The notes beneath the pieces were generated by a model that saw only the letters and a list, made by a program, of their open reading frames with translations, was not told the DNA's origin and did not search any database. A stretch of 64,000 nucleotides of DNA, from positions 1-64,000 of the forward strand of contig NZ_SCWF01000006.1 of NCBI RefSeq assembly GCF_004359575.1, in the 5' to 3' direction. This document shows, piece after piece, positions 25,470 to 36,301 of this stretch. Source of the DNA: Macrococcus bovicus. Lineage in GTDB: Bacteria; Bacillota; Bacilli; Staphylococcales; Staphylococcaceae. The first letter of the stretch is position 1. The number at the start of each line of letters is the position of its first letter. The translations under genes and the position numbers were made by a program.

Positions 25470-26489
25470 TTATCCCTCCTCATTGATCGGAACTTTTATT
25501 TCTATGCGTGTACCGCTGTCCGGCGCAGAAATAATCTGGCATGTTCCGCCTATCTCAAGTGCACGCTCTTTCATCGTATTAATGCCGTATCGCGTCTCAT
25601 CTCTTGTCTCCAGATCAAACCCTCGACCATCATCCGTGATTCGGAGCATCAGGCTTTCAGGAATAGGAAATAGTTCAATCGTCAGTTTGTGTGCTCTTGC
25701 ATGACGGAGTGTATTCGATATCGCTTCCTGCGTAATACGGAACAGCTGATCTTCTATGCCTTTGGACAGCTTGACAGGCGTCATATCCAGCTGTATTTCA
25801 AGCGGTGTCTTCTGCTTCAGGTCCAGCGTCAAGTCTGTGATCCCATCTACCAGGGATTTATTCTGCAGGGCCAGCGGTCTTAAGTGCAGCAGAAGCGCAC
25901 GCATCTCCTGCTGGGCCTCATGCAGCATGCGTTCAAGCAGATTCATCTGCCTGGTCATCTCTTCACTGAGTTGTTGTGCTTGCACTGCTGATAGCATCAT
26001 ACTTGCTGCAAAGAGCTGCTGACTGACCGAGTCGTGAAGTTCACGTGCCAGACGCTGCCTTTCTTCTTCCACAATTTTTTTGACGATCTGCTCGTTGACA
26101 CCACTTGTCACCATCTGGTTCTGGTGCTTGATAGTCCGCATGGTCTCATTTAACTTGATGATGGCGCTGAAGACCTCTGCGGCCTCCGGATGTAATTCTA
26201 TTTCATTCGATGAGCGGATCTTCTCACCATCATCCACTGCGCGAATCTGATTCTTTAACCAGGCATACTGCTCATTCTGCTTGTAAGCGACAAGTGATCC
26301 CATAATAATGCATGATAGGATCACAATGACATTCAGAAAGAGCCAGGCTGGTACACCCATGATATAAGAGGTCAGCATCCCCTGGAAGTAGATGATATTC
26401 GTGAATATCCTGTCCAGTATATAGAAGATGAATAACAAGCTATAAATGAGTATCAGCATGACACCTATATGTCGTGTGTAATTATTCAT
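25470..26489 (-). CDS. vraS: Sensor histidine kinase VraS
   Basis: A 339-residue intramembrane-sensing kinase with two N-terminal helices (about 8-28 and 45-68) and almost no external loop. The dimerisation domain holds the phospho-acceptor H152 in [13 protein letters not shown]; the HATPase part shows [19 protein letters not shown] and PDSGTRIEI. It detects damage to wall synthesis and phosphorylates VraR. Its ATG overlaps the vraT stop by four bases (ATGA). Confidence 0.95.
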   Translation of the reverse strand: MNNYTRHIGVMLILIYSLLFIFYILDRIFTNIIYFQGMLTSYIMGVPAWLFLNVIVILSCIIMGSLVAYKQNEQYAWLKNQIRAVDDGEKIRSSNEIELHPEAAEVFSAIIKLNETMRTIKHQNQMVTSGVNEQIVKKIVEEERQRLARELHDSVSQQLFAASMMLSAVQAQQLSEEMTRQMNLLERMLHEAQQEMRALLLHLRPLALQNKSLVDGITDLTLDLKQKTPLEIQLDMTPVKLSKGIEDQLFRITQEAISNTLRHARAHKLTIELFPIPESLMLRITDDGRGFDLETRDETRYGINTMKERALEIGGTCQIISAPDSGTRIEIKVPINEEG

Positions 26490-27175
26490 CGATGAATAAC
26501 CTCCAGATCACCGATAATAGAAGAGACCATCACCTTGATCAGTACACCGTTCGGATATTCAGGTGTCAGATAAGTCAGCCGCTGATTTTTTGAGCGCTTG
26601 GTAAAGTCATCGATAGTCAGCTGGCCGTAGAGAGATGAATAATCAATTTTGACCTGATAATGATGCGGGACAATAAGGGTGGTCTTACCTAAAAGCTGAT
26701 GGACGACCACGACATTCTGCTGACGCAGATTTGCTGCTGTTGTCAGGTCAATCAGGATGTCACCTATCGCATGCTGCAGATGTATATCATCAAATTTGTA
26801 GACTTCATCCGGCGTTTTCTTCGTATTGAACCAGTTCTGACTGGAGACTCGTAAGTCATTATTCTCTACGGTGATGATTGACGGCTGGCGTCTCGCTATC
26901 AGATATCTGAGCGACAGTATAATCAGGAAGCTGAAGAGCAGAATCAAGGTATAAGGATTTGACAGCATGCCAAAAGCGATCAGTGCTATCCCTATCCAGA
27001 GCAGCACTAATCCCCTCAGCTTTTTCTTATAGAACTGGCTGCTGTAGACGAGCAGAAGCCCGACCAGCAGGACCAGTATCATACCTGTTTTCATAAAAAA
27101 TAAGTAATACAAGTTAGAAATAATGAGCAAAATTATAAATGTAATCAAGATTTCAGTTGAAACTAACTGTTTCAC
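26486..27175 (-). CDS. vraT: VraT (YvqF/LiaF-like) regulator of VraSR
   Basis: A 229-residue membrane protein: about four hydrophobic helices in the first 95 residues and a C-terminal LiaF-type beta domain (from about 115). In S. aureus VraT is needed for VraSR signalling and methicillin resistance. The start is GTG (27173-27175), overlapping the vraU stop in ATGTGA; no better ATG lies in frame. Confidence 0.9.
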   Translation of the reverse strand: MKQLVSTEILITFIILLIISNLYYLFFMKTGMILVLLVGLLLVYSSQFYKKKLRGLVLLWIGIALIAFGMLSNPYTLILLFSFLIILSLRYLIARRQPSIITVENNDLRVSSQNWFNTKKTPDEVYKFDDIHLQHAIGDILIDLTTAANLRQQNVVVVHQLLGKTTLIVPHHYQVKIDYSSLYGQLTIDDFTKRSKNQRLTYLTPEYPNGVLIKVMVSSIIGDLEVIHR

Positions 27176-27546
27176 ATACTCACTTCTCTTTCATTCATCT
27201 TCTGTAGCATCATTATCTCATACTGCACTTCTTCTTTCATACTTTCAATCATCGCAAGTGACACTTCAATTTCATGGAGCTCATGATCCAGCTGATTCAG
27301 TTTGCTGATATGCATCACGCGATTTGAGCGGAACTCACGTTGACTGCCGTCTTCTGAGTCTATAACCGTTAATTTGAAGTTATAATGGTCATACTGTTTC
27401 AGCAGTGCGGCCTGTTCATTTGCTTTCAGTGCTTTCTGGACATTCAGATCCGTTAACCTGTGCTGGAGTTCAGCTATCTTATTAAACAGACTATGATTAA
27501 TGGCTTTCTTGACCGTGCGGGTCAATACAGATGTGATTCGGCTCAT
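27172..27546 (-). CDS. vraU: VraU, first gene of the vra operon
   Basis: A 124-residue cytoplasmic protein with long helical or coiled-coil stretches (HRLTDLNVQKALKANEQAAL; LDHELHEIEVSLAMIESM). It matches the position and size of vraU, which heads vraUTSR in staphylococci; its biochemical role is unknown. GAGGAG precedes ATG by seven bases. The promoter lies 24-52 bases upstream, inside the terminator of map. Confidence 0.85.
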   Translation of the reverse strand: MSRITSVLTRTVKKAINHSLFNKIAELQHRLTDLNVQKALKANEQAALLKQYDHYNFKLTVIDSEDGSQREFRSNRVMHISKLNQLDHELHEIEVSLAMIESMKEEVQYEIMMLQKMNEREVSM

Positions 27547-27569
27547 GCTATCATCTCCTCAATGTCCTC

Positions 27570-27598
27570 ATTATAAAAAAAGTTCCTCAAGACGTAAA
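27570..27598 (-). promoter_or_regulatory. vraUTSR promoter
   Basis: On the minus strand -35 TTTACG (27593-27598), 17-base spacer and perfect -10 TATAAT (27570-27575). The -35 sits in the loop and arm of the map terminator hairpin. Confidence 0.6.
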
Positions 27599-27611
27599 AC
27601 GTCTGAGGAAC
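27576..27611 (-). terminator. Terminator of map
   Basis: Stem of GTTCCTCA (27604-27611 complement) with 27582-27589, extended by GACG pairs around a bulge, followed on the minus strand by a T-tract. It overlaps the vra promoter. Confidence 0.85.
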
Positions 27612-27628
27612 GATTCATCTCTCATACT

Positions 27629-28420
<792 letters not shown>

Positions 28421-28471
28421 TTATAACAAACATTTAATGGTATACTAAATTTAAAAAATGGAATGAGAAGA

Positions 28472-29428
28472 ATGAACTTAAAACATATACTCGGGCCACG
28501 GATCATCAAGACAGGTCTCGCGACATTTCTGACCGCCCTGATCTGTCAGCTCTTAACATTTCCGGCGATATTTGCGGTCATCACTTCTATTGTCTCAATC
28601 GAACCGACCGCTAAAGCATCGCTGAAAAAAGCTTATATTCGTTTTCCGGCCTCCATCATCGGTGCTTTTATCGCCGTGATGAGCACGTATTTTCTCGGTG
28701 ATTCCCCGCTTGCCTACAGCCTCGCAGCCACCGTGACGATTCTTGTCTGTTATCAGCTGAAGCTATTTGACGGTATGCTTGTCGCCAGCCTGACAGCTGT
28801 AGCCATGGTGCCTAATATTCACGATGCCTTCGCCTATAACTTTTTCTCACGGCTCGCCACCACGACTATCGGCCTGACGACAGCCGGACTCGTCAACTAC
28901 TTGGTATTGCCACCGAAATATCAGCAGCAGATTCAGACTATCATCGGCTCGATTGAACGAGACAGTGCTGCCCTCTTTATCAAGCGCAGCAAGGAAGTAC
29001 TCATCGGAAATTTCGCATCTGAAGAGAGTATGCAGCTGCTGGAAGCCATCAACGCAAAAATCAGCAAAGTCCATCAGCTGATTAAATATGAGCATGAGGA
29101 ATATCAGTATCATCGTGATATGAACCGAAAGCGCGCCATGACTACAATTGAAAAACGGCTGCAGGTTGACCAGCTGATTGTTCTCCATCTGTCAAATATG
29201 ATCTATATGCCGGATCAGCAGTACTTTGACTTTTCCTTAGCTGAACGTGAGGCATACGTCCAGATACTTGATGCGATGTCACAAAGCAGACCAGTGCCGG
29301 CACCTGCCCTCTCAGTCTTCAAATCCAGCGTCAAACATCTGAATGAGTTCGACGACAATCAGCTCAAAAGCCATTATATCTATGAACTCTTAATGATCCA
29401 GAAACTGATGAAAGACCACCTGATATAG
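28472..29428 (+). CDS. Second ArAE-family membrane protein
   Basis: A 318-residue ArAE/DUF939 protein: about five helices in the first 150 residues (opening with LGPRIIKTGLATFLTALI) and a charged helical C-terminal domain. It has the same architecture as the protein at 3401-4486. Substrate unknown. The start is uncertain: ATG 28472 (with GAGAAG just upstream) gives the family-like N terminus; ATG 28463 is three codons earlier. Confidence 0.75.
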   Translation: MNLKHILGPRIIKTGLATFLTALICQLLTFPAIFAVITSIVSIEPTAKASLKKAYIRFPASIIGAFIAVMSTYFLGDSPLAYSLAATVTILVCYQLKLFDGMLVASLTAVAMVPNIHDAFAYNFFSRLATTTIGLTTAGLVNYLVLPPKYQQQIQTIIGSIERDSAALFIKRSKEVLIGNFASEESMQLLEAINAKISKVHQLIKYEHEEYQYHRDMNRKRAMTTIEKRLQVDQLIVLHLSNMIYMPDQQYFDFSLAEREAYVQILDAMSQSRPVPAPALSVFKSSVKHLNEFDDNQLKSHYIYELLMIQKLMKDHLI

Positions 29429-29441
29429 TCAGGTGGTCTTT
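29411..29441 (+). terminator. Terminator of the second ArAE gene
   Basis: 13-bp stem (29411-29423 with 29429-29441) spanning the stop codon TAG, which is in the loop. The T-run is short and interrupted. Confidence 0.8.
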
Positions 29442-29492
29442 CATGTCAAAATATCTGAATAGAACATCGAGGGATCGGCTTGAGGACGTCTT

Positions 29493-30212
29493 TTATTGAT
29501 CCGCCAGTAAGCGGTCGATGATGACTTTCTTCGCACTCTCTTCAACTATGTTGTCATTCAGCGGACTGAACGCAATCTTCTTACGTTCACAGGCTGCTTT
29601 GAGGAGATAGTCTGTTATTTCATGGTTCTTCGGCAGAATCGGGCCATGCAGATAAGTGCCGAGGAGATTTTTATAATGAATACCCTCTTTTTTATCGGTA
29701 TCATTATTGCCGAAACCTGAAACGACACGGCCGAGCGTATCATAGTCATGATAAGTACGACCCCCATGGTTCTCAAACCCGACAATCTGTCCGAATGTCT
29801 CTGATTCGATGACGATATTACCGGTCAGACGCTCAGTTTTGGATTCTGTATAGAAGTCCAGGATGTTCAGCCCTTTCAGTTCATGACCGTCCGGTGTCAC
29901 ATATTTCTCACCGAGGAACTGATAGCCGCCGCATATAGTGAGTGCAGGGACGCCGTCTTCTATCGCGGCCTTGAACTCATCCTTGATCTTGAAGAGCTCT
30001 GTTGTCGCAATGGCCTGTTCACGGTCGCTGCCGCCACCGATAAAGAGGATATCCGCCTCTGATAATTTCAGCCCGGCTGTCTCTTTGACATCCGTCACTT
30101 TGACATCAATGCCGCGCCATTTCGCTCGTTTGGATAAGGCGATGATATTCCCGATATCACCGTACAGATTCAGCTTGTCAGGCATGAAGTGATAAATATT
30201 AATCGCTGTCAT
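29493..30212 (-). CDS. gatD: Lipid II isoglutaminyl synthase, glutaminase subunit GatD
   Basis: A 239-residue class I glutamine amidotransferase. Catalytic Cys94 lies in [11 protein letters not shown] and His189 in [10 protein letters not shown], the same numbers as in S. aureus GatD. It releases ammonia from glutamine for MurT, which amidates the glutamate of the lipid II stem peptide; this is essential for normal cross-linking in staphylococci. The start ATG overlaps the murT stop by one base (TAATG). Confidence 0.95.
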   Translation of the reverse strand: MTAINIYHFMPDKLNLYGDIGNIIALSKRAKWRGIDVKVTDVKETAGLKLSEADILFIGGGSDREQAIATTELFKIKDEFKAAIEDGVPALTICGGYQFLGEKYVTPDGHELKGLNILDFYTESKTERLTGNIVIESETFGQIVGFENHGGRTYHDYDTLGRVVSGFGNNDTDKKEGIHYKNLLGTYLHGPILPKNHEITDYLLKAACERKKIAFSPLNDNIVEESAKKVIIDRLLADQ

Positions 30213-31522
30213 TATTTATCCTCCTTGAAATAAGTCGTGAGTGTCGTATGCATCGGCTCAAGTGATGTGTAGTTCGGAATGCAGACCGTATAATCATCAA
30301 GTGCCATCGCCTGCAGGGTCGCCTGTTCAATCGAACGTTCGACCGTCACCTGCGCCGGAATCTCTGCATATTTAAGACGTACTGCCAGCTCTTCCGCCCG
30401 GTCGCCCGTACAGATGATGTGACCGATTGTCTGGCGTGACAGCTTTTCAAAGTCAGCATCCCAGATCCATGAGATATCGCGTCCATCTGCGCCGTTATCG
30501 TTCAGGCTGATCAGATAGGATTTAGTACCCTGGATTTTTTCGCCGACTGACAGACTGGCATTCAGACCCGCCGGATTCTTGGCGAGATTGATAATCGCTT
30601 CTTTTCTGCCGTTTGAGAAATACTGCATCCGGCCATTATCCGAGGCGTAGCTTTCGAAGCCGCTTCTGATAGAGTCATCATTTAACCCGAGTTCCCGCAG
30701 CACACTATAGGCAGCGATAATATTGAACACATTGAAGTCTCCGGCGAGCTTCATATTAAATGTGGCGCCGTTAATGACCGGTACCAGATACGGATTCTCA
30801 GAGAGAGCTTCCACTTCATATTTAGGCTCATTCCGTCTGAAACCACATTCACAGCTGTAATGGCCGATCTGGTTGTAATGAATCGCCTCGTAATGGAGCA
30901 GACGGCCGCAGTTCGGACAGTACTTACTTTCAATCATGGTGCTTTCTTCGAAGTGATGGATGCCTGCTTTCATACCGTAGTAAACCACATCATCACTTGC
31001 AATCTTCAGTCGTGAGACAAACGGGTCATCTGCATTTAATATCAGCTTGATGCCTTTATTCTTAATATGATCGGCGATACGGTCGACCAGAATATCGATC
31101 TCACCGAAACGGTCCATCTGATCGCGGAAGAAGTTCGTGAAGACCATCATCGTCGGCGTCATTTCATTCAAGACACGCGGAATCGATCCTTCGTCAATTT
31201 CGATGATAGCGAGCTTAGTATTTTTATCTGCCTGGACGATAAAGCTGGACGTGATACCAGCGGCCATATTCGCCCCTTCTGTATTATGAATGATCGGGAT
31301 ACCCATGTTCTTTAATGTATGGCCGATTAAATTAGAAGTCGTTGTCTTGCCGTTTGTACCCGAGATAAAGACGACATCATCTACAGTAGCTGCCATTTTC
31401 CTTAAAATCTGTGGATCTATTTTTCTAGCTAACTGTCCCGGTAAATCCGTGCCTCTTTTACCAGCAGCGATACTAGCCTGTCTCGACAGTTTTGCCATTA
31501 ATTTAGCTGTAAAAGTTCTCAT
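30212..31522 (-). CDS. murT: Lipid II isoglutaminyl synthase, Mur ligase-like subunit MurT
   Basis: A 436-residue Mur-ligase-like protein with P-loop GTNGKT (55-60) and, inserted in the central domain near residue 205, a four-cysteine zinc ribbon (CPNC...CEC) that is characteristic of MurT. It activates the glutamate carboxylate of lipid II with ATP and receives ammonia from GatD. ATG at 31520-31522 follows AAGGAGG by five bases. In S. aureus the divergent neighbour is ferritin; here it is feoAB. Confidence 0.95.
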   Translation of the reverse strand: MRTFTAKLMAKLSRQASIAAGKRGTDLPGQLARKIDPQILRKMAATVDDVVFISGTNGKTTTSNLIGHTLKNMGIPIIHNTEGANMAAGITSSFIVQADKNTKLAIIEIDEGSIPRVLNEMTPTMMVFTNFFRDQMDRFGEIDILVDRIADHIKNKGIKLILNADDPFVSRLKIASDDVVYYGMKAGIHHFEESTMIESKYCPNCGRLLHYEAIHYNQIGHYSCECGFRRNEPKYEVEALSENPYLVPVINGATFNMKLAGDFNVFNIIAAYSVLRELGLNDDSIRSGFESYASDNGRMQYFSNGRKEAIINLAKNPAGLNASLSVGEKIQGTKSYLISLNDNGADGRDISWIWDADFEKLSRQTIGHIICTGDRAEELAVRLKYAEIPAQVTVERSIEQATLQAMALDDYTVCIPNYTSLEPMHTTLTTYFKEDK

Positions 31523-31582
31523 AATGACCTCCTTGATTAACAATTTATTATATCATTTGCTGCCTATAAATCACATGATAAA

Positions 31583-31595
31583 GAAAATGATTTTC
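31583..31595. promoter_or_regulatory. Weak Fur-like palindrome near murT
   Basis: GAAAATGATTTTC is a perfect 6-1-6 palindrome in the murT-feoA gap, 61 bases before murT. Against the 15-base Fur box it has three mismatches. Fur control of murT is unexpected, so the site may instead serve feoAB from a distance, or be chance. Confidence 0.35.
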
Positions 31596-31618
31596 ATTGA
31601 CTGCGTATTTAATGGACC

Positions 31619-31667
31619 TTGTTAAAACAGACTGACCATGATAATATTTAATTGAAAATGATTATCA
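31619..31667 (+). promoter_or_regulatory. feoAB promoter and Fur box
   Basis: A candidate promoter TTGTTA (31619-31624), 17-base spacer, TAATAT (31642-31647) is followed at once by TGAAAATGATTATCA (31653-31667), which matches the Fur box TGATAATNATTATCA at 14 of 15 positions. The box would cover the transcription start, as expected for iron repression. Confidence 0.7.
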
Positions 31668-31690
31668 CAATCAAATAAGAAGGTGTCTAA

Positions 31691-31927
31691 ATGCTACATG
31701 CAGCTAATGCCGAAATCGGCAGTACTTATTTTGTTAAATCTTTCAGCTTTGATAATCCGGTCTTACAGCACCGTTTAAATGCGCTTGGTTTGTCAGTCGG
31801 CAGCGTGCTGAAAGTCCAGCGTAAAAGTCTGTTTAAAGGACCATGCGTCTTTGATATAGAAGGCCAGCATATCTGCATCCGGAATTGCGATGCGTGCAAA
31901 ATCATGCTGGAAGCCGCTCATGACTAA
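31691..31927 (+). CDS. feoA: Ferrous iron transport protein FeoA
   Basis: A 78-residue SH3-like FeoA, a cytoplasmic accessory of FeoB. It shows the usual [11 protein letters not shown] turn and an [17 protein letters not shown] strand pair. AAGGTG precedes the ATG. The last eight bases overlap feoB (ATGACTAA), so the two are coupled. The upstream Fur box suggests induction under iron starvation. Confidence 0.93.
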   Translation: MLHAANAEIGSTYFVKSFSFDNPVLQHRLNALGLSVGSVLKVQRKSLFKGPCVFDIEGQHICIRNCDACKIMLEAAHD

Positions 31928-33890
31928 TACGTTCTGTATTCTCGGCAATCCGAATGTCGGGAAAACGTCACTTTTCAATGCACTGACCGGTTCATACGAA
32001 TATGTCGGTAACTGGAGCGGTGTGACCGTCGAGAAGAAAATCGGTCAACTCAAAAAGAACTATGGTAATCTCGTGGACTTGCCCGGCACTTATGACCTGC
32101 TTCCTATCTCAAAGGACGAGACAGTCGTCACACGCTTTCTGCTGCAGGAGTCTTTCCAAGGCATGATCAATATTGTGGATGCCTCGCAGCTGCGACGTAA
32201 TCTGCTGCTCACCATTCAGCTGATGGAATACGGCGCACCTATGATGATGGGCCTCAATATGGTCGATGTCTCAGCCAAACGAGGTTACCGTATTGATATC
32301 GACTTATTGATGCGTCGCCTGAAGATTCCTGTCATTCCTGTCGTTGCACGTACAGGCAAAGGTACCCATGAAATACTGGAAGCCGTCAATGACCGTCATC
32401 TGGCGGCTGCACGCCTGTCTCTTCGCTATGACGACAGAATAGAAGCGCTGATCACCAAAATCTTGCCGACATTCAGCGGTCTTGCACTAAACAGACGACA
32501 TCACCGTTTTCTCGCTGTCCAGTATTTGATGGACAATCCAGCTGTCATTGACTACATCGGTGACGATGCGGCAAGGGACACATTAAAAGCGCAGATTGAC
32601 TTTCCCGTCAAGGAGCTGATTCTAAAAGCACGTCAGAATAAAATTTCCGAGATTCTTGACGGCGTAGTCACGCAGCCTGAGGTTTCAAAGACACCCTTGA
32701 CAGAGACAATCGATCGCATCGTTACTCATAAATATCTGGGTATGCCGATTTTCCTGTTTTTAATGTGGCTGATTTTTCAGACGACCTTCACCTGGATCGG
32801 TACACCCCTGTCGGATCAGCTGGACGCCTTTTTCGGCGGACCGTTAACAGACTGGGCGCATCGCATCATGACGCAGCTCGGGGTGGTCGAGTTCCTGCAG
32901 AATCTGATCACTGATGGCATCATCGCCGGTGTCGGCGGTGTTCTGGTCTTCGTCCCTCAGATTCTGGTGCTGTTCTTCTTTATCTCACTTCTTGAGGACT
33001 CCGGTTACATGGCACGTATAGCGGTGATCATGGACCGTTTAATGGAGTTTTTCGGGCTGAACGGTAAATCATTTATTCCGATGATTATCGGCTTCGGCTG
33101 TAATGTGCCCGGTATCATGGCAGCGCGCAGTATCGAAGAGGAAAAGGAGCGTCTAACCACCATCTTGATCGCACCTTTTATGTCCTGTTCCGCCCGGCTG
33201 CCAGTCTATGCCCTCTTTGCAGGTGTATTCTTCAAGGAGAATCAGGCTCTGATTGTGCTGAGCCTGTATGTTATCGGGGTTGTCGTCGCATTGTTCATGA
33301 GTTTCATATTATCTAAAACGCTCCTGAAGAATGATACTTCAATCTTCGTCATAGAGCTGCCGCCCTATCGTCTGCCTTCCATTAAAACGCTATGGCGCAG
33401 TACCTGGGAAAAAGGAAAAGGATTCGTCAAAAAAGCAGGGACCTTCATTTTTGGCGGCTCCGTATTAATCTGGCTGCTCAACTACACGGGTCCTGGCGGT
33501 CTTAATGTAGGAATCGGTGACAGCTACCTCGCCATGATCGGCGGAGTGATTGCGCCGCTTCTGGCACCACTCGGCTTCGGCACATGGCAGGCAGGCGCAA
33601 CACTGATTCCAGGTTTCCTGGCCAAGGAAGTCATCGTCAGTGCCATGGCTATCATCTATGCGGTCAGTGATGACGCCTTGATTCAAGTGATTCACAGCCA
33701 GTTCACGCCGCTGACCGCCTATGCGTTCATGCTGTTCATCCTGTTATATATCCCTTGTCTGTCGACAGTTGCAGCTATTCGTAAAGAAACAAGTTCATGG
33801 AAATGGACATTCCTTGCGATGCTCTATCCCGTAGCAGTGGCCTATATTTTAACATTTGCTGTCTATCAGCTCGGTCAACTGTTCATTTAA
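31920..33890 (+). CDS. feoB: Ferrous iron transporter FeoB
   Basis: A 656-residue membrane protein that imports Fe(II). The N-terminal GTPase domain has G1 GNPNVGKT (9-16), the G3 DLPGTYDL and G4 NMVD; a helical GDI-like region follows, then about eight membrane helices with the two conserved gate segments (GVLVFVPQI and [13 protein letters not shown]). I start at the ATG overlapping feoA (31920), which gives the normal N terminus directly before the G1 loop. An upstream in-frame ATG inside feoA is unlikely. Confidence 0.96.
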   Translation: MTNTFCILGNPNVGKTSLFNALTGSYEYVGNWSGVTVEKKIGQLKKNYGNLVDLPGTYDLLPISKDETVVTRFLLQESFQGMINIVDASQLRRNLLLTIQLMEYGAPMMMGLNMVDVSAKRGYRIDIDLLMRRLKIPVIPVVARTGKGTHEILEAVNDRHLAAARLSLRYDDRIEALITKILPTFSGLALNRRHHRFLAVQYLMDNPAVIDYIGDDAARDTLKAQIDFPVKELILKARQNKISEILDGVVTQPEVSKTPLTETIDRIVTHKYLGMPIFLFLMWLIFQTTFTWIGTPLSDQLDAFFGGPLTDWAHRIMTQLGVVEFLQNLITDGIIAGVGGVLVFVPQILVLFFFISLLEDSGYMARIAVIMDRLMEFFGLNGKSFIPMIIGFGCNVPGIMAARSIEEEKERLTTILIAPFMSCSARLPVYALFAGVFFKENQALIVLSLYVIGVVVALFMSFILSKTLLKNDTSIFVIELPPYRLPSIKTLWRSTWEKGKGFVKKAGTFIFGGSVLIWLLNYTGPGGLNVGIGDSYLAMIGGVIAPLLAPLGFGTWQAGATLIPGFLAKEVIVSAMAIIYAVSDDALIQVIHSQFTPLTAYAFMLFILLYIPCLSTVAAIRKETSSWKWTFLAMLYPVAVAYILTFAVYQLGQLFI

Positions 33891-33900
33891 GGAGGCTCTT

Positions 33901-34059
33901 ATGTCATTACTTATTAATATCCTGCTCGCCTTGCTCATCTTTGGATATGCGACGTTCACACTGGTCAGATTCTTCAGAAAATCAAAGGAAGGTAAATGCA
34001 ACAGCTGCTCGGTCAATCAGGACTGCGGCTGTGAGTTGCCTAGAGACAAACCGTTATAG
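33901..34059 (+). CDS. FeoB-associated Cys-rich membrane protein
   Basis: A 52-residue protein with one membrane helix (about 3-25) and a cytoplasmic tail carrying four cysteines (CNSCSVNQDCGC). This matches the FeoB-associated Cys-rich family (PF12669) that often takes the place of FeoC in Firmicutes; the cysteines may bind iron. AAGGAGG five bases before the ATG; ten bases after feoB, so it is the third gene of the operon. Confidence 0.88.
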   Translation: MSLLINILLALLIFGYATFTLVRFFRKSKEGKCNSCSVNQDCGCELPRDKPL

Positions 34060-34076
34060 GTTCTGTCTCTTTTTTT
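34042..34076 (+). terminator. Terminator of the feo operon
   Basis: Stem of 34042-34052 with 34059-34070 (11 pairs, one bulge) and a run of six or more T. The stop codon of the last feo gene lies in the loop. Confidence 0.85.
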
Positions 34077-34103
34077 GTATACTGGACAAAAGGGGGAAGT
34101 ATG

Positions 34104-34988
34104 ATGAATGAGTTTATTGCGCTCGATTTCGAGACAGCGAATGGTCAGCCGGCCAGCGTGTGCAGTGTCGGCATGGTGAAAGTGCAGGGCAATATGATGA
34201 CGGAGACATTTTACACACTTGTCAATCCGGAGACCTACTTTTCAAAGGGCAATATCGCGGTTCATGGCATCAAGCCGGAAGATGTAGCAGATGCGCCGAC
34301 ATTTCCTGACGTCTTCCCTCATATGATGGATTTCATCGGCGAGCTGCCGGTCGTCGCGCATTTTGCACGCTTTGATATGAAGGTGCTCTACCAGTCCATT
34401 GAACGTTATGGCCTTGAAATGCCGGTCATGTCCTACTTCTGCTCCTGTAATATGGCACGGAAAACGGTTAAAAATCACAGCTACAGCCTGAAGAACATGA
34501 TGAAGTTCTATGATCTTGATTTTCATGGGCATCATCATGCCCTGAATGACGCCAAGGCCAGTGCCATGATTACGCTCCGGCTTCTGAAACACTATGATTC
34601 GCTGGAAGACTATCTGAAGCGGCATCGCGCTTATTTGTCCGGCATGAAATACAAGAAGAGCCAGCAGATGAACCGCTATCAGGCAGAACTGAATGCGATC
34701 AGACCGACGACCCGGGATTTTGATCTGACGCATCCTTTTCACGCCAAGAAAATCGCCATCTCCGGGACTCTCCATCTGAAACGTAAAGATATCGTTCAGT
34801 ATATCGTTGATCACGGCGGCCGGTATGCGTCCGATATCGAACAAGCGGACATCTATCTCTTCGGCAGACAGAAGGGCAATAAACCTTCTGCTAAGGACAA
34901 CGCGGTCACCAATCGCCTGGCACGTGGTGAGGATGTGCAGGTGATCAGCGATGATAAATTAAAGCAGCTGATTGAATTCTATCAATAA
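34104..34988 (+). CDS. DnaQ-like 3'-5' exonuclease with C-terminal BRCT domain
   Basis: A 294-residue protein. The N-terminal DEDDh exonuclease domain (1-165) starts with Exo I ALDFETANG, followed by Exo II around VVAHFARFDMKVL and Exo III HHALNDAKASA. A BRCT domain (about 215-294) follows (KKIAISGTLHLKRKDIVQYI). Such DNA polymerase III epsilon-like proteins are thought to act in repair. Two ATGs are adjacent (34101 and 34104); the second has better spacing (7) from GGGGG. Confidence 0.88.
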   Translation: MNEFIALDFETANGQPASVCSVGMVKVQGNMMTETFYTLVNPETYFSKGNIAVHGIKPEDVADAPTFPDVFPHMMDFIGELPVVAHFARFDMKVLYQSIERYGLEMPVMSYFCSCNMARKTVKNHSYSLKNMMKFYDLDFHGHHHALNDAKASAMITLRLLKHYDSLEDYLKRHRAYLSGMKYKKSQQMNRYQAELNAIRPTTRDFDLTHPFHAKKIAISGTLHLKRKDIVQYIVDHGGRYASDIEQADIYLFGRQKGNKPSAKDNAVTNRLARGEDVQVISDDKLKQLIEFYQ

Positions 34989-35015
34989 AACCATGTCCAG
35001 TGGACATGGTTTTAT
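34985..35015. terminator. Bidirectional terminator
   Basis: 14-bp stem (34985-34998 with 35002-35015), three-base loop, overlapping the exonuclease stop codon and the end of the convergent small membrane protein gene. Confidence 0.9.
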
Positions 35016-35212
35016 TTACGTTTATATATATTCTGTTTGATACTATCACGTGACACAGGTCTCTCCAGTTTGTGATCCACCCAGAAAAGGAAGACGGCCA
35101 GGCCAATGATGCCCAGTAGTTTCCAGAAATCAAAGCCATTGTTCCAAGTATCCATCACAAAGAGAGCGAATAACAGAGCGACAATACCAATAATAGAAAA
35201 CTTAAATTTCAT
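35012..35212 (-). CDS. Small membrane protein, 66 residues
   Basis: Two short hydrophobic helices (about 5-22 and 32-46) flank a WNNGFDFWK turn, with a basic C-terminal tail (KQNIYKRK). I do not recognise a function. Start uncertain: ATG 35210-35212 or GTG three codons upstream. It is the first gene after dinB in the same direction, 17 bases downstream, so it may be co-transcribed with rlmCD and dinB. Confidence 0.65.
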   Translation of the reverse strand: MKFKFSIIGIVALLFALFVMDTWNNGFDFWKLLGIIGLAVFLFWVDHKLERPVSRDSIKQNIYKRK

Positions 35213-35229
35213 CTTACTCACTCTTTCCG

Positions 35230-36297
35230 TTATATAAAATCATATATCGACATATTTTCGAAACGCTTCTCCTTTAAATTCCCCACTGTGACACCAATTA
35301 AACGTATCGGACGTTCCGTTGATTTCACTTCGGTATAAAGATGATAGGCGATATTATAGATTTCATCTGCATCAGTGATGGAATCCGGAAGTTTCTGCTG
35401 CTTGGTCACCGTAGTGAAATCATATTCCTTGATCTTGACCGTCACAATATCTCCGGCCAGGCTGTACTGATTCAGTCTGTCACTGACCTGTTTGGCAAGT
35501 TTCCGGATGACGGACAGAATTTCTTCGTCATCATTTTTATCCGCCTCGAATGTGGTCTCTTTGCCTATCGATTTACGTGTCCGCTCAGCTTTGACCGTAT
35601 CATCACCGATGCCGCGTGCGTAATGATATAATTTCGGGCATCTTTTGCCGAACCAGTTGATGAGGTCTCGTTCTGTCTGGTTGAACAAGTCCTGTCCTGT
35701 CTCTATACCCAGTGCCTTCATCTTCTCCTCAGTCACTTTACCGACACCCGGAAAGTCTCCGATGGGCAGCGGCATGAGAATCTCATGGACATTGCCATGA
35801 TGAATAATCGTCAGACCATCCGGTTTATTCATACCGGATGCCATTTTGGCGAGAAAACGATTATAGGAGACACCGGCTGAACATGTCAACTGTGTTGCTG
35901 CCAGTACATCGCGCTTAATATGACGGGCCACTTGTGAAGCGGGCATATCCCGTCTGACGAGATGGGTGATGTCCAGATAAGCTTCATCTAAGGAGACAGG
36001 CTGTACCAACGCTGTATAACTTCTGAAAATCTCCATGATGGTGGCTGAGACATCCCGGTAGACATTGAAATGGGGCGTCACATAATAACCGTCAGGACAG
36101 AGCTGATGGGCCCGGCTCATCGGCATCGCTGAATGAACGCCGAACTTTCTTGCTTCGTAACTCGCTGTTGAAACGACACCTCTTGAACTCGATTTCCCCC
36201 CGACTATAACGGGTTTGCCTCTAAGTTCCGGCTTATCCCGCTGCTCAATCTGCGCATAGAATGCATCCATATCGACATGAATGATTCTCTTCTCCAT
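35230..36297 (-). CDS. dinB: DNA polymerase IV
   Basis: A 355-residue Y-family translesion polymerase. The catalytic aspartates are in [13 protein letters not shown] (7-19) and SLDEAYLD (about 103-110); the helix-hairpin-helix is [14 protein letters not shown]. The last residues (YDFI) may bind the sliding clamp. It lacks the longer C-terminal tail of E. coli DinB. It starts four bases after rlmCD, so the two are one transcript. Confidence 0.94.
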   Translation of the reverse strand: MEKRIIHVDMDAFYAQIEQRDKPELRGKPVIVGGKSSSRGVVSTASYEARKFGVHSAMPMSRAHQLCPDGYYVTPHFNVYRDVSATIMEIFRSYTALVQPVSLDEAYLDITHLVRRDMPASQVARHIKRDVLAATQLTCSAGVSYNRFLAKMASGMNKPDGLTIIHHGNVHEILMPLPIGDFPGVGKVTEEKMKALGIETGQDLFNQTERDLINWFGKRCPKLYHYARGIGDDTVKAERTRKSIGKETTFEADKNDDEEILSVIRKLAKQVSDRLNQYSLAGDIVTVKIKEYDFTTVTKQQKLPDSITDADEIYNIAYHLYTEVKSTERPIRLIGVTVGNLKEKRFENMSIYDFI

Positions 36298-36301
36298 CTA
36301 C

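Noticed and set aside
29442-29492. Possible hairpin GGATC...GATCC downstream of gatD
   Set aside because: The pairing is short with a long loop and no proper T-tract; not called as a terminator.
34242-34844. 200-codon minus-strand frame inside the exonuclease gene
   Set aside because: Shadow of a gene with intact exonuclease and BRCT motifs; no start site.
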